Shown one piece after another: positions 26,506 through 35,696 of a stretch of 57,197 nt of DNA. Below the pieces are notes generated by a model, which did not search any database, was not told the origin of the DNA, and was given only the letters and a program-made list of their open reading frames with translations. The stretch is from Lachnospiraceae bacterium (GTDB lineage Bacteria; Bacillota; Clostridia; Lachnospirales; Lachnospiraceae): NCBI GenBank assembly GCA_017441585.1, contig JAFRWW010000052.1, forward strand, positions 1-57,197, read 5' to 3'. The first letter of the stretch is position 1, and each line of letters opens with the position of its first letter. Position numbers and translations under genes: made by a program.

Positions 26506-28971
26506 ATGGTCACAGTAATATGTGAGCATGGTGCAAAAATGGCTGATCTTGAGAATAAAACAGAGATAGATGATACAAAAGAATACGGACGCAAAAAACA
26601 CAGTATGTTCATACCCCTCATACTGGTGTTCATTTTTGTGGCTGTCATGGTGGGCTATACCTCAAAGCTCATCTATAATGTGGCTGTGCTCAATTCCAGC
26701 GCGGTTATTGAGGACAGGATCAAAAATGTTTCTTCATTGATCGAAAATCATCTTAATACCGCCGAAAATGTGCTTCAGATCACTGCCGATTCGGTGCATC
26801 ACATGTTGATCAGCGGTTCCACTCCCTCACGTATACATGAATTTCTGGTTGAGGAGACCGATAACGTCACTGAGCAGTTCGGTGAAAATTATCACGGTCT
26901 TTACGGTTATATTATGAGTAAATATATGGACGGCCTGAATTGGGTGCCCCCCGATGACTACGATCCCAAAACCCGTGACTGGTATGTGGGCGCCCGGGAC
27001 GGCGATGGTGAGGTGGTTTTTGTGCCCCCTTATATCGACGCCCAGACAGGCAGTCTGATCATATCCGTGTGCAGGATGCTTCCAGACAGGCAGAATATCC
27101 TGTCCTTGGATGTTAAGCTTGACGGCATTCAGTCCCTGATGAAGGAGCTTACCATAAACGGTAAGGGTTATGGCTTTGTCATAGATGAGTCCGGTCTCAT
27201 AATAGCCCACGGAGATGAGCGCAAAAAAGGGACGAGCATTACACAAATCCCGGGAGGTACAGAGCTCTTATCTTCCATAAAAAATTGGGAAACAGGCAGT
27301 TTTTCCCAGATGTATGAAGGGGAAAAAAGCACCGTATTTGTCAACAGGATAAAGAATAACTGGTATGTGGTGATGGTGGTCAGCAACAACGAACTGTATG
27401 CTGAAGTGACCAGACAGCTCATCATAAATGTGTTCATATGTTCCCTAATATTCATCATGATCGCCATATTCTACTATGTGGGTCATAAGAATGAGCGCAA
27501 CTATACAAAGCGTATGGAGGAGATGAAGCTGGAGGAGCAGAAGGCATCCTATGAGAGGAAGGTGCTGGAGCTGGAAAAGGATGCGGCCAATGCGTCAAAT
27601 AAAGCCAAGAGTGATTTCCTTGCCAATATGTCCCATGAGATAAGGACTCCAATGAACGCCATTCTGGGAATGGATGAGATGATACTCCGTTCGTCTCCGG
27701 GAGATCCCATAAAGAAATATGCCCTCAACATACAGAGCGCCGGCAAGACGCTGCTGTCCATAATCAACGGAATCCTTGATTTTTCAAAGATAGAGTCGGG
27801 CAAGATGGATCTGGTGCCCGTGGAGTACAGCTTTGCCTCCGTCATCAATGATATCGTCAACATGACCATGAAGAAGGCTCAGGATAAGAATCTTAAGTAT
27901 AATATCAAGGTGGATGAGGATATCCCTGCTGCTCTTTGCGGCGATGAGATCAGGGTGCGTCAGGTAATGCTCAATCTCATTAATAACGCCATCAAATATA
28001 CTCATGAGGGCTCTGTATCCATTGATGTTTCCTATGACAGGTCGGTCAGCATGCTGCAGCTCATTGTGAGCGATACGGGAATAGGGATCAAGGATGAAGA
28101 TATGGATAAACTCTTTACTTCCTTCCAGCGCCTGGAGCAGGACAGAAACAGGAATATCGAGGGAACGGGACTGGGTCTTCACATCGCCATGAGACTGGTG
28201 GAGATGATGGAAGGTTCCATTGAGGTAAAGAGTAAGTATGGCGAGGGTACCACCTTTACGGCGCGTATGAAGCAGACCATCGTCGATGAAAGACCCATAG
28301 GCGATTTTGCCCAGAATATATCCAGGATGCAGGAAAATGTGGATGAGTATAAACCGGCTCTGGTGGCTCCATCGGCACGTGTGCTGATCGTGGATGATAA
28401 TGAGATGAACCTGGAGGTCATAGAGTCCCTTCTTAAGGATACAAGGATACAGATCACCACGGCCCAGTCAGGACAGGAATGTCTTTCCATCCTGGAAAGG
28501 AATTCCTTTGAGATCATTCTGCTGGATCAGATGATGCCGGGAATGTCGGGAAATAAGACCATTGAGATCATGAGACAGGAGCATCTGGCGGAAGGTACTC
28601 CGGTCATTGCCCTTACCGCCGACGCTATCATAGGTGCCAGGGAGTTTTATCTGCAGGCGGGCTTTACCGATTATCTGTCAAAGCCGGTCATGTATGCGGA
28701 TCTGGAGAATATATTGCTCAAGTATATAGATCCTTCCCTTATTTTGACGCCGGAGCAGCTTAAGGCGCAGGAAGAGACGGATGATAAGAATAAACCCGTG
28801 ATCCTGGTCATAAATGATTCGCCGGATAAGCTTAAGGCTTTGAAGGAGTCTATCGGCGGGAAGTATAAAGGCGTGTTCGTCCGCAATGAAGAAAGCGCCG
28901 CAAAATATATGGAAAAGCATGAGGTGGAATTCATACTTACCGCTGCTGATCCCGATACACCGGTGGAGTGA
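26506..28971 (+). CDS. Hybrid histidine kinase with Cache-type sensor and two receivers, the second degenerate
   Basis: An 821-residue membrane kinase from this start. ATG 26539 is an alternative, and neither has a clear ribosome site. TM1 is at about 34-60 and TM2 at about 306-326, enclosing a dCache-like sensor with the WYVGARDGDG segment. HisKA has His377 in SHEIRTPMNAI, HATPase_c follows with DTGIGI and GTGLGL, and a receiver has Asp674 in LLDQMMPGMSG. The last ~55 residues begin like another receiver (PVILVINDSPDKLKAL) but lack the phospho-Asp and end early. The DUF3798 lipoprotein upstream and Hpt protein downstream complete a His-Asp-His-Asp relay. Confidence 0.88.
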   Translation: MVTVICEHGAKMADLENKTEIDDTKEYGRKKHSMFIPLILVFIFVAVMVGYTSKLIYNVAVLNSSAVIEDRIKNVSSLIENHLNTAENVLQITADSVHHMLISGSTPSRIHEFLVEETDNVTEQFGENYHGLYGYIMSKYMDGLNWVPPDDYDPKTRDWYVGARDGDGEVVFVPPYIDAQTGSLIISVCRMLPDRQNILSLDVKLDGIQSLMKELTINGKGYGFVIDESGLIIAHGDERKKGTSITQIPGGTELLSSIKNWETGSFSQMYEGEKSTVFVNRIKNNWYVVMVVSNNELYAEVTRQLIINVFICSLIFIMIAIFYYVGHKNERNYTKRMEEMKLEEQKASYERKVLELEKDAANASNKAKSDFLANMSHEIRTPMNAILGMDEMILRSSPGDPIKKYALNIQSAGKTLLSIINGILDFSKIESGKMDLVPVEYSFASVINDIVNMTMKKAQDKNLKYNIKVDEDIPAALCGDEIRVRQVMLNLINNAIKYTHEGSVSIDVSYDRSVSMLQLIVSDTGIGIKDEDMDKLFTSFQRLEQDRNRNIEGTGLGLHIAMRLVEMMEGSIEVKSKYGEGTTFTARMKQTIVDERPIGDFAQNISRMQENVDEYKPALVAPSARVLIVDDNEMNLEVIESLLKDTRIQITTAQSGQECLSILERNSFEIILLDQMMPGMSGNKTIEIMRQEHLAEGTPVIALTADAIIGAREFYLQAGFTDYLSKPVMYADLENILLKYIDPSLILTPEQLKAQEETDDKNKPVILVINDSPDKLKALKESIGGKYKGVFVRNEESAAKYMEKHEVEFILTAADPDTPVE

Positions 28972-29004
28972 TTCTTTGACTAAGTAGTCATTTTTTGCGC
29001 CTAT

Positions 29005-29033
29005 TGTCATTTTGAGGAGCCGAAGAATCTTAA
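29005..29033 (+). repeat. Dispersed GTCATTTTGAG repeat, short copy
   Basis: TGTCATTTTGAGGAGCCGAAGAATCTT, an abbreviated arm of the dispersed element, between the hybrid kinase and the Hpt gene. Confidence 0.75.
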
Positions 29034-29078
29034 AGAATTTGCAGATCAATATATAGAACATACACATGGAGGTACATT

Positions 29079-29681
29079 GTGGATTTTGATATAAGTAAAC
29101 TTATCGAGGCAGGTTTTAATATACAGACGGGACTGGCCTATACCGGTTCCGAAGAAAAATATATTTCTGCCCTCCAGCGTTTTGTCAAATCTTCATCAGG
29201 CAATAAGGAAAAGATAAATGCTTATCTTGATTCTGATGACCTGGAGAATTTTATGATAACCGTCCATGCTCTTAAGAGTAACTCAAAGATGATAGGGGCC
29301 ATGGTACTCTCGTCTATGTTTGAAACTCTTGAAATGGTTTCTAAAAATAATGACAGGGCGGCAGTGGATGCGAATTTTCAAAGAACTCTTGACGAGTATG
29401 GTAAAGTGCTGGAAGTGTTAAGGCCCCTTGAAGAGATGGATTCCTTTAAGGCATCCGGTGAGATAGGTGCAAAGGAAGCGCTTGAAACCGCTGATGCGCT
29501 TTTGGAAGCCCTTGATGATTTTGACGATGATCTGGCTGCTTCCCTTGTAAAAAAACTGGCGGGATACCCTTTCAGGATTACCCAGAGGGAAAAGCTTGAG
29601 AGTGCAGCCGAAAATATCAGTCAGTTCATGTACGATGAGGCCGCTGCGCAGATCAGGGAGATATACCCGACTATAGATTGA
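29079..29681 (+). CDS. Hpt-domain phosphotransfer protein
   Basis: A 200-residue soluble protein starting at GTG 29079 behind GGAGG. Residues ~20-115 form an Hpt four-helix bundle with the phospho-acceptor His63 in VHALKSNSKMIG. The C-terminal ~85 residues are a helical Ala/Glu/Leu-rich extension of unknown role. It probably carries phosphate between the upstream hybrid kinase receiver and a final response regulator, perhaps the one at 24341. The GTG start may limit expression. Confidence 0.87.
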   Translation: MDFDISKLIEAGFNIQTGLAYTGSEEKYISALQRFVKSSSGNKEKINAYLDSDDLENFMITVHALKSNSKMIGAMVLSSMFETLEMVSKNNDRAAVDANFQRTLDEYGKVLEVLRPLEEMDSFKASGEIGAKEALETADALLEALDDFDDDLAASLVKKLAGYPFRITQREKLESAAENISQFMYDEAAAQIREIYPTID

Positions 29682-29714
29682 CAAAAGACTAAAAAAGGAA
29701 ATAAGTTAACCCCT

Positions 29715-30614
29715 ATGAAAAAATTTCTGATTGTATCAATAACAGCAATTCTGGCAGTATCCATCACAGGCTGTAACCTGGTCTCAGATACCGCATCATC
29801 TGTTCCTGCAGCTTCCGAGACGACTTCAGGCACTACAGATAATATATCGGATACTTCACCGGCCACACCGGATCCGGAACAGACATCCACTTCGGAGACA
29901 GACACGGCTAAGCCGGCCATGGTCATTGACGACGACTCACAGATCGTGGAAAAAGATACAACGGATGATGCAACGGGTGCCCCTGCCACAGGTGATGTGA
30001 TAAAGGGAAATGAAGCTTTTTACATTTCAGAGATAACCGACGATATTTTTGCCCGTATCAAAGGCAAATCCTTTAAGGACAACTGCACCCTTCCAAGAGA
30101 AGACCTCCGCTATCTTCATGTGCTTCACAAGGATAAGGACGGCGTCACCCATGAGGGTGAGATGATAGTAAATTATCACATCGCAGAGGATGTGCTGGAT
30201 ATCCTTAAACAGCTTTATGAAAATGATTATCCCATTGAAAAGATAAGGCTGGTGGATGAGTACGGCGCCGACGATGAGACTTCGATGGAGGATAATAATT
30301 CATCTTCCTTTAATTTCAGGTTCATATCCCATACCACAAAGGTTTCAAAGCATGGCCTGGGGCTGGCTGTGGACATAAACACGCTCTATAATCCTTATAC
30401 CAAGGTGGTGGACGGTAAAAGGATAATCGAACCCATAACGGGAGAGCCCTATCTTGACCGTGATGCTGATTTTGATTATAAGATAGAGAAGGGTGACCTT
30501 TGCTATGACCTGTTCATATCCCACGGTTTTGAGTGGGGTGGGAGCTGGAGCGACCGCAAGGATTACCAGCATTTTGAAATCCCCACCTCAAAAGTGAATC
30601 AGTGGTATCCATGA
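29715..30614 (+). CDS. Peptidase M15 (D-alanyl-D-alanine carboxypeptidase-like) lipoprotein
   Basis: A 299-residue lipoprotein with lipobox ITGC (Cys20) and a Thr/Ser/Asp-rich spacer to ~95. The C-terminal domain has the M15C zinc layout: His213 and Asp220 in KHGLGLAVD and His286 in DYQHFE, with Trp274/Trp278 in WGGSWSD. It is expected to cut peptidoglycan peptides on the outer face of the membrane. It follows the Hpt gene by 33 bases and probably shares its transcript, though a functional tie is not evident. Confidence 0.87.
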   Translation: MKKFLIVSITAILAVSITGCNLVSDTASSVPAASETTSGTTDNISDTSPATPDPEQTSTSETDTAKPAMVIDDDSQIVEKDTTDDATGAPATGDVIKGNEAFYISEITDDIFARIKGKSFKDNCTLPREDLRYLHVLHKDKDGVTHEGEMIVNYHIAEDVLDILKQLYENDYPIEKIRLVDEYGADDETSMEDNNSSSFNFRFISHTTKVSKHGLGLAVDINTLYNPYTKVVDGKRIIEPITGEPYLDRDADFDYKIEKGDLCYDLFISHGFEWGGSWSDRKDYQHFEIPTSKVNQWYP

Positions 30615-30645
30615 TGATCCTTTTTGAAGTGACAGAATACAAATA

Positions 30646-31323
30646 ATGGAATTTGAAAACAACAGTATTGAAGAAATCAAATACAGGAAATACTCAAAAC
30701 GTCTCGTCATAAGCGGACTGGCCATGATCATGCTCTCAGTGTGGTCATTTTTCAGGTTTGGGCTGGAAGTGTATTCTGAACGTTACAAGCTAAAAGCGAT
30801 AATGAGACGGGCGGTAGATCTGACTCCCGATATGACTCAGGAAGATGGTTTAATTATACTTAAGGGAATCATCATCCTGATCATGATCGCGCTGTTTTTT
30901 TCGGTCCTGTTCCATCTGTTCATAGGTATTCAGGCTATCCGCGACGGTCTCGGCAGGAAGAATATGGTGATCTATCTGCTTTTTGCTTTATTTGTGGCAC
31001 AGTCTGCCATTTCATCCCTTGGTTATTCCGATACCATGGTGGATATACTGGATGAAGCTATTGAAGACCCCGATGATACGTTAGAAGATTTGGAAGATTC
31101 TGACGATATGATTGAAGAATCGGAAGACATCGACGATATGTTTGAGGAGACGGATGATACCATCGTAAATGACGAGGATACGGAGTTTTCTTCAATTATT
31201 TTGGATGTGACCACCATAATCATATGTTTTGAAATGCTTTACTGCAGCATCAGGAAGAGAATACTGAGCGCTAAGCTGAAAGCTAAACTGAAAGTTGAAC
31301 AGAAGGCTGAACTGAAAGGATAA
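30646..31323 (+). CDS. Unknown membrane protein with acidic loop
   Basis: I do not recognise this 225-residue protein. It has hydrophobic helices at about 18-38, 67-90 and 103-125, an Asp/Glu-rich loop of about 40 residues (130-175), a final helix at about 180-198, and a Lys-rich tail made of near-repeats of KAKLK. The acidic loop may bind cations. It ends two bases before the next gene, whose ribosome site lies inside its last codons. Confidence 0.65.
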   Translation: MEFENNSIEEIKYRKYSKRLVISGLAMIMLSVWSFFRFGLEVYSERYKLKAIMRRAVDLTPDMTQEDGLIILKGIIILIMIALFFSVLFHLFIGIQAIRDGLGRKNMVIYLLFALFVAQSAISSLGYSDTMVDILDEAIEDPDDTLEDLEDSDDMIEESEDIDDMFEETDDTIVNDEDTEFSSIILDVTTIIICFEMLYCSIRKRILSAKLKAKLKVEQKAELKG

Positions 31324-31325
31324 AT

Positions 31326-32432
31326 ATGCAACTGGATTTTCATTATTACGCCACATACTGTGCTTCATATCTGGCAGGTTTTGATCATAATGAAAGCGTC
31401 AGGATCGCTTATTTTGCCCAGTTTGTGGATGAGTGCCACGCTGCCCTGTTAAGAAAACTGAATGCGCCGGGAGAGGCTGCCACTACCCAGCTCCAGATGG
31501 AATTACTGGATTCCAGGACGGACCTTCTGGGACTTCAGAATATCACGAAGATATGGTCCTCCTTTCATTTTTTACCTGCGGATCTTTACGCGAAAAGAAG
31601 AGGGACAAGATTCTATTTGAACAAATACAGACTCATCTGCGGACCTGACGGTGAACTCTTAAAAAAGACGGTGGAGCTGGCAAAAAACAAAGATCTGCCT
31701 TCCGCAGGCCTTGCCATGCATGTGCTGGCGGACACCTGGGCTCATCGTTATTTTGCCGGGACTCCTTCCCTGGTCATAAATAATACGGACCAGCATTTTT
31801 TTGAGATCTTTCCAGACGGTACCCAAAAGAAGATAGCCTTCCGGCATAAGACTGCGACCGATGATCCCGAAAAGGGCCTGTATTCCAACAGCATCTTTCA
31901 GAATAACGAGAACTCCATAATGAATCTGGGACACGGACGGGCAGGCCATCTTCCTGATTACAGCTTCTGTGTGTATAAATATCTTCCGGCCTGGGGAGAT
32001 TACATGGAACTGGTCAAGGATAACCCTTCGGACTATTGGAAGGCGTTCAGGCAGATGATATATGCGCTGAAATATATAAGAGGCGATATTCCCGGGTTTG
32101 AGACGGGGCTATATGATGAGGAGGCTGTCAGGGGCCATGAAGACAGGATCGAGGCCATAATAAGGAAGAGGCAGGTTGATGCATCGGATGACTGGCGCGC
32201 CTTTGGGGAAAGCCTCTCGGGAGAGCGTGTCCCGGACTTTGACCTTGGTCTGTATCAGGAAGAGTATATGGCTGCGCTTAAGGATGAAAAGGCCGGTACG
32301 ATGCTGGGAATGTTTTTTGACGCGGCCATAAGACAGAAGAATATGGTGGCCCGGGAGATTTTTATTTCAAAGAATCCCCTGGCCGGGATCTTCTCGACAA
32401 AGCTTTCAGATCTTATCGCCATGTCATCCTGA
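31326..32432 (+). CDS. DUF6765 family protein
   Basis: A 368-residue soluble protein beginning MQLDFHYYATYCASYLAGF, the typical opening of DUF6765. Several conserved His and Asp residues (HYY, DFHY, VLADTWAHRYFAG near 135-150) suggest a metal-binding alpha-helical fold like zinc-dependent phospholipase C. That resemblance is inference, and no function is established. The last codons and the TGA stop come from a copy of the dispersed repeat, so the natural C-terminus may have been replaced. It is tightly coupled to the membrane protein before it. Confidence 0.75.
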   Translation: MQLDFHYYATYCASYLAGFDHNESVRIAYFAQFVDECHAALLRKLNAPGEAATTQLQMELLDSRTDLLGLQNITKIWSSFHFLPADLYAKRRGTRFYLNKYRLICGPDGELLKKTVELAKNKDLPSAGLAMHVLADTWAHRYFAGTPSLVINNTDQHFFEIFPDGTQKKIAFRHKTATDDPEKGLYSNSIFQNNENSIMNLGHGRAGHLPDYSFCVYKYLPAWGDYMELVKDNPSDYWKAFRQMIYALKYIRGDIPGFETGLYDEEAVRGHEDRIEAIIRKRQVDASDDWRAFGESLSGERVPDFDLGLYQEEYMAALKDEKAGTMLGMFFDAAIRQKNMVAREIFISKNPLAGIFSTKLSDLIAMSS

Positions 32433-32545
32433 GGAACGAAGTGCGCCATAATGTCATCCTGAGGAACGAAGTGCGCCATAATGTCATCCTGAGGAACGAA
32501 GTGACGAAGGATCTTAAAAGATTCTTCGCTTCGCTCAGAATGACA
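32422..32545. repeat. Dispersed hairpin repeat, most complete copy with a triplicated arm
   Basis: Three 30-base units begin TGTCATCCTGAGGAACGAAGTG at 32422, 32452 and 32482. The last unit continues to GACGAAGGATCTT. An inverted arm, AAGATTCTTCGCTTCGCTC then AGAATGACA at 32518-32545, closes a long hairpin. The left end lies inside the upstream coding region and supplies its stop codon. Confidence 0.9.
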
Positions 32546-32591
32546 ATAGAATAAAGTAATACTGTTTTAATATGAAACCGGTAATTAAAAG

Positions 32592-33125
32592 ATGACGAGA
32601 ATCCAAAGAATAAAATCATTCATAGCAGGGCTGTTCATGCTGTTCATCTCCATTCCCTTTTTGATCGATCCCTCCGATGGATATGCATTCATCATGATAA
32701 TGCTGGGATTTGTGTTTACCTTCAGGGGAATCAAACTGATCGTGTACTATATCACCATGGCCAGATATATGGTGGGCGGTTCCCGTGTGCTGTTTTCGGG
32801 CATACTGATCTTTGATTTCGGTCTGTTTACCCTTTCTCTTAATGACATACCGCCTCTGCTTATTCTGCTGTACCTGGCGGTGCTCCATGTGTTTACCGGT
32901 CTCGTGACTATCGTAAATGCGGTGGATACCAAAAAACGCGGTTCAAAAAGCTGGAGACTTAAGATGAGCATAGGTCTGGTAAATCTCATCGCGGGAATCC
33001 TGTGTCTGGTGCTTTTAAAGGAGAGCATTGCGGTAGATATCTATTGCGCAGGTATGGTGTATGGTGGTATCATGAGGATAGTTACGGCCTTTCGCCGGAA
33101 CAAGGAAATAGTCATAATAAACTGA
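32592..33125 (+). CDS. DUF308/HdeD-like membrane protein
   Basis: A 177-residue protein with six short hydrophobic helices arranged in pairs, as in HdeD/DUF308 acid-resistance membrane proteins. GLFMLFISIPFLIDPS and later GIL and GIM segments between helices fit this family. The ribosome site is poor. Function in Firmicutes is unknown. Confidence 0.75.
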   Translation: MTRIQRIKSFIAGLFMLFISIPFLIDPSDGYAFIMIMLGFVFTFRGIKLIVYYITMARYMVGGSRVLFSGILIFDFGLFTLSLNDIPPLLILLYLAVLHVFTGLVTIVNAVDTKKRGSKSWRLKMSIGLVNLIAGILCLVLLKESIAVDIYCAGMVYGGIMRIVTAFRRNKEIVIIN

Positions 33126-33156
33126 CACTTTTATTTTAACCGGAAGGAACCTTAAA

Positions 33157-34809
33157 ATGAAGAAGAAAAGTATTTTTTATGCAGCACTGTTGGTGATACT
33201 TGTGATCGTGTTTGCGGCCCTGTCCGCTACACATCCGGGACAGGTGGATCCGGAGACCTATCAGCCGGGAGTCTATTCTACGCCGGCATCACTTTTGCCT
33301 CCGATAATAGCCATTGTTCTGGCGCTTATCACGAAGGAGGTTTATTCGTCACTGTTCATAGGTATCGTTACCGGAGCTCTGCTTTATGCCAACGGTAATT
33401 TCCAGCTCATGCTGGAGACCATGCTGTTTAATCCTGACGGTGGTATGATATCAAAGCTTGCCGACAGTTGGAACGCAGGTATCCTGGTCTTTCTGGTGAT
33501 CCTGGGCATACTGGTGGCCCTCATGAACAAGGTGGGCGGTTCAGCAGCCTTTGGTAAATGGGCGTCCGCCCATATAAAGAGCAGGGTGGGAGCCCAGCTT
33601 GCCACCATAGCCCTCGGCGTGCTCATATTTATCGACGATTATTTCAACTGTCTGACAGTAGGTTCCGTTATGAGGCCCGTGACTGACAGACAGAAGGTTT
33701 CCAGGGCAAAGCTGGCTTATCTCATAGATGCTACCGCGGCTCCCGTATGTATCATAGCGCCTGTGTCCAGCTGGGCGGCAGCCGTTACATCTTCGGTGCC
33801 CGATGATTCGAACATCAACGGTTTTGCCATGTTCTTAAAGACTATTCCTTATAATTTCTATGCCCTGACCACTTTGGTTATGATGATAACCATCGTGATC
33901 CTTAAATTTGATTTTGGTTCCATGAAGACTCACGAGGACAACGCGAATGCCGGTGATATTTTCACCACGGCAGAGCGCCCCTACGGTGACGTTAAGGATG
34001 AGCTCACCACTCCTGACGGTAAAGTCATAGATCTGGTGTTCCCAGTAGTGGTACTTATTTTCTGCTGTATCATCGGAATGGTTTATACAGGCGGATTTTT
34101 CTCGGGAGAAACCTTCGTGAATGCCTTTGCAAACGCCGATGCCTCCATGGGACTGGTGTTCGGCGCTGTGGTGACTCTGATCATCACTTTCTTCTTCTAT
34201 ATGATAAGAGGAGTCCTTGATTTTAAAGGTTTTACGGACTGCATACCCGAGGGCTTTAAGGCTATGGTGGCTCCTATCCTTATACTGACCATGGCATGGA
34301 CTCTTTCCGGTATGACCGGACTTCTGGGAGCTAAATTCTTTGTTCACGATCTGGTGGAATCTTCAGCCGGCGGTTTAAAGATGTTCCTTCCCGCCCTTAT
34401 TTTTGCAGTAGCTCTGTTCCTTGCCTTTTCGACGGGAACCAGCTGGGGTACCTTTGCCATACTGATCCCCATTGTGACCAACGTATTCGGTTCGGATGCT
34501 TCCACTTATGAAATGCTGGTTATATCCATATCTGCCTGTCTTGCAGGAGCTGTGTGCGGCGACCACTGTTCGCCCATATCGGATACCACTATCATGGCCT
34601 CGGCGGGAGCCCATTGCGACCATGTGAACCATGTGTCCACCCAGCTTCCTTACGCCCTGACGGCGGCAGCGGTATCCTGTGTGGGTTATGTGCTGGCGGG
34701 TATATTGGGATATAATTTTGAAAGCGCCACGGCTCTTGTGGCACTGCCTGTCACCCTGGTTCTCATGGTGGTGGTGATCCTTGTCTTAAGGAAGATGAAA
34801 AAAGCCTAA
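33157..34809 (+). CDS. Na+/H+ antiporter NhaC family protein
   Basis: A 550-residue polytopic protein of the NhaC group, with about 12-13 helices. It has a Pro-rich extracellular loop after TM1, the LLPPIIAIVLALITKEVY start of the first conserved helix, IDDYFNCLTVGSVMRP near 165 and AVCGDHCSPISDTT near 468-481. These Asp/His/Ser segments line the ion path in the family. The likely role is exchange of Na+ (possibly with an organic ion) for protons. GGAAGGA precedes the start. Confidence 0.92.
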   Translation: MKKKSIFYAALLVILVIVFAALSATHPGQVDPETYQPGVYSTPASLLPPIIAIVLALITKEVYSSLFIGIVTGALLYANGNFQLMLETMLFNPDGGMISKLADSWNAGILVFLVILGILVALMNKVGGSAAFGKWASAHIKSRVGAQLATIALGVLIFIDDYFNCLTVGSVMRPVTDRQKVSRAKLAYLIDATAAPVCIIAPVSSWAAAVTSSVPDDSNINGFAMFLKTIPYNFYALTTLVMMITIVILKFDFGSMKTHEDNANAGDIFTTAERPYGDVKDELTTPDGKVIDLVFPVVVLIFCCIIGMVYTGGFFSGETFVNAFANADASMGLVFGAVVTLIITFFFYMIRGVLDFKGFTDCIPEGFKAMVAPILILTMAWTLSGMTGLLGAKFFVHDLVESSAGGLKMFLPALIFAVALFLAFSTGTSWGTFAILIPIVTNVFGSDASTYEMLVISISACLAGAVCGDHCSPISDTTIMASAGAHCDHVNHVSTQLPYALTAAAVSCVGYVLAGILGYNFESATALVALPVTLVLMVVVILVLRKMKKA

Positions 34810-34819
34810 TCTCGACAAA

Positions 34820-34847
34820 TTGTGACATTAGTTATATAATATATAAG
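34820..34847 (+). promoter_or_regulatory. Candidate sigma-A promoter of the SIMPL-S41-cyclic di-GMP cluster
   Basis: TTGTGA at 34820-34825 and TATAAG at 34842-34847 are 16 bases apart, about 90 bases before the SIMPL gene. Confidence 0.4.
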
Positions 34848-34939
34848 ATACTGTTTTATCAAAATGCAGTTGTGGGCGCGATGATCCCGGGGCTTGAAAT
34901 GGGATCGTACGGGTTAAGAAGAAAGGAAATCAGGACGAT

Positions 34940-35686
34940 ATGAAATCAAGAGGAGCACTGGCGGCAGCCCTTCTGGGTATCAGCGCTATCATATGTGTGG
35001 CTATTTTTGTTTCCGGCATGAAGCAGTTCAGAAAGAGTGATATCAAGACCGGTATCACCGCTACGGGTTCTGCCAGCTGCGATTTTGAGGCCGATCTGGT
35101 AGTGTGGAGAGGCAGCTTTAAAAGCTCTGCTGCCACTTCCAAGGCGGCATACAGTAAGCTGAAGCGTGATTCCGAGCTGGTCAGGAGATATCTGCTGGAT
35201 TCGGGCGTGACGGACAGTGAGATGGTATTCTCATCCGTAAATATATATCGCGAATCTCTTTCACAGTATAATGAAAACGGAGATTATATAGGCGATATCC
35301 CCGGCGATTATAAGCTTAATCAGGAAGTGTCCGTGAGCTCTCAGGATGTGGATAAGATCGATAAGATATCCCGTGATATCTCCGCCCTTATCGAATCGGG
35401 CGTGGAATTCACCTCGGATTCTCCCGAGTATTATTACACGAAGCTTGATGAGTTAAAGCTTCAGCTCATAGAAGAGGCCACTCAGAATGCAAAGGCCAGA
35501 GTGGACATAGTGGCAAGAGAAAGCGGTGCCACCCTCGCCGGCATGAACAGCGCCAATCTCGGCGTGTTCCAGATCACGGCCACCAATTCCGCATCGGATG
35601 AATATTCTTCCGGCGGTACTTTTAATACCAGTTCCAGGAATAAGACGGCTTCCATAACGGTGAAGCTTAACTATTCCGTAAAGTAA
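34940..35686 (+). CDS. SIMPL domain (DUF541) exported protein
   Basis: A 248-residue protein with an N-terminal membrane anchor or signal (residues 6-27). A SIMPL/DUF541 domain follows, seen in ITATGSASCDFEADLVVWRG, then YKLNQEVSVSSQDVDKID, and the C-terminal strand TASITVKLNYSV. Such proteins are widespread cell-envelope proteins of poorly defined function. It lies ten bases before the S41 protease gene. Confidence 0.87.
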   Translation: MKSRGALAAALLGISAIICVAIFVSGMKQFRKSDIKTGITATGSASCDFEADLVVWRGSFKSSAATSKAAYSKLKRDSELVRRYLLDSGVTDSEMVFSSVNIYRESLSQYNENGDYIGDIPGDYKLNQEVSVSSQDVDKIDKISRDISALIESGVEFTSDSPEYYYTKLDELKLQLIEEATQNAKARVDIVARESGATLAGMNSANLGVFQITATNSASDEYSSGGTFNTSSRNKTASITVKLNYSVK

Positions 35687-35696
35687 GGATAAAGTA

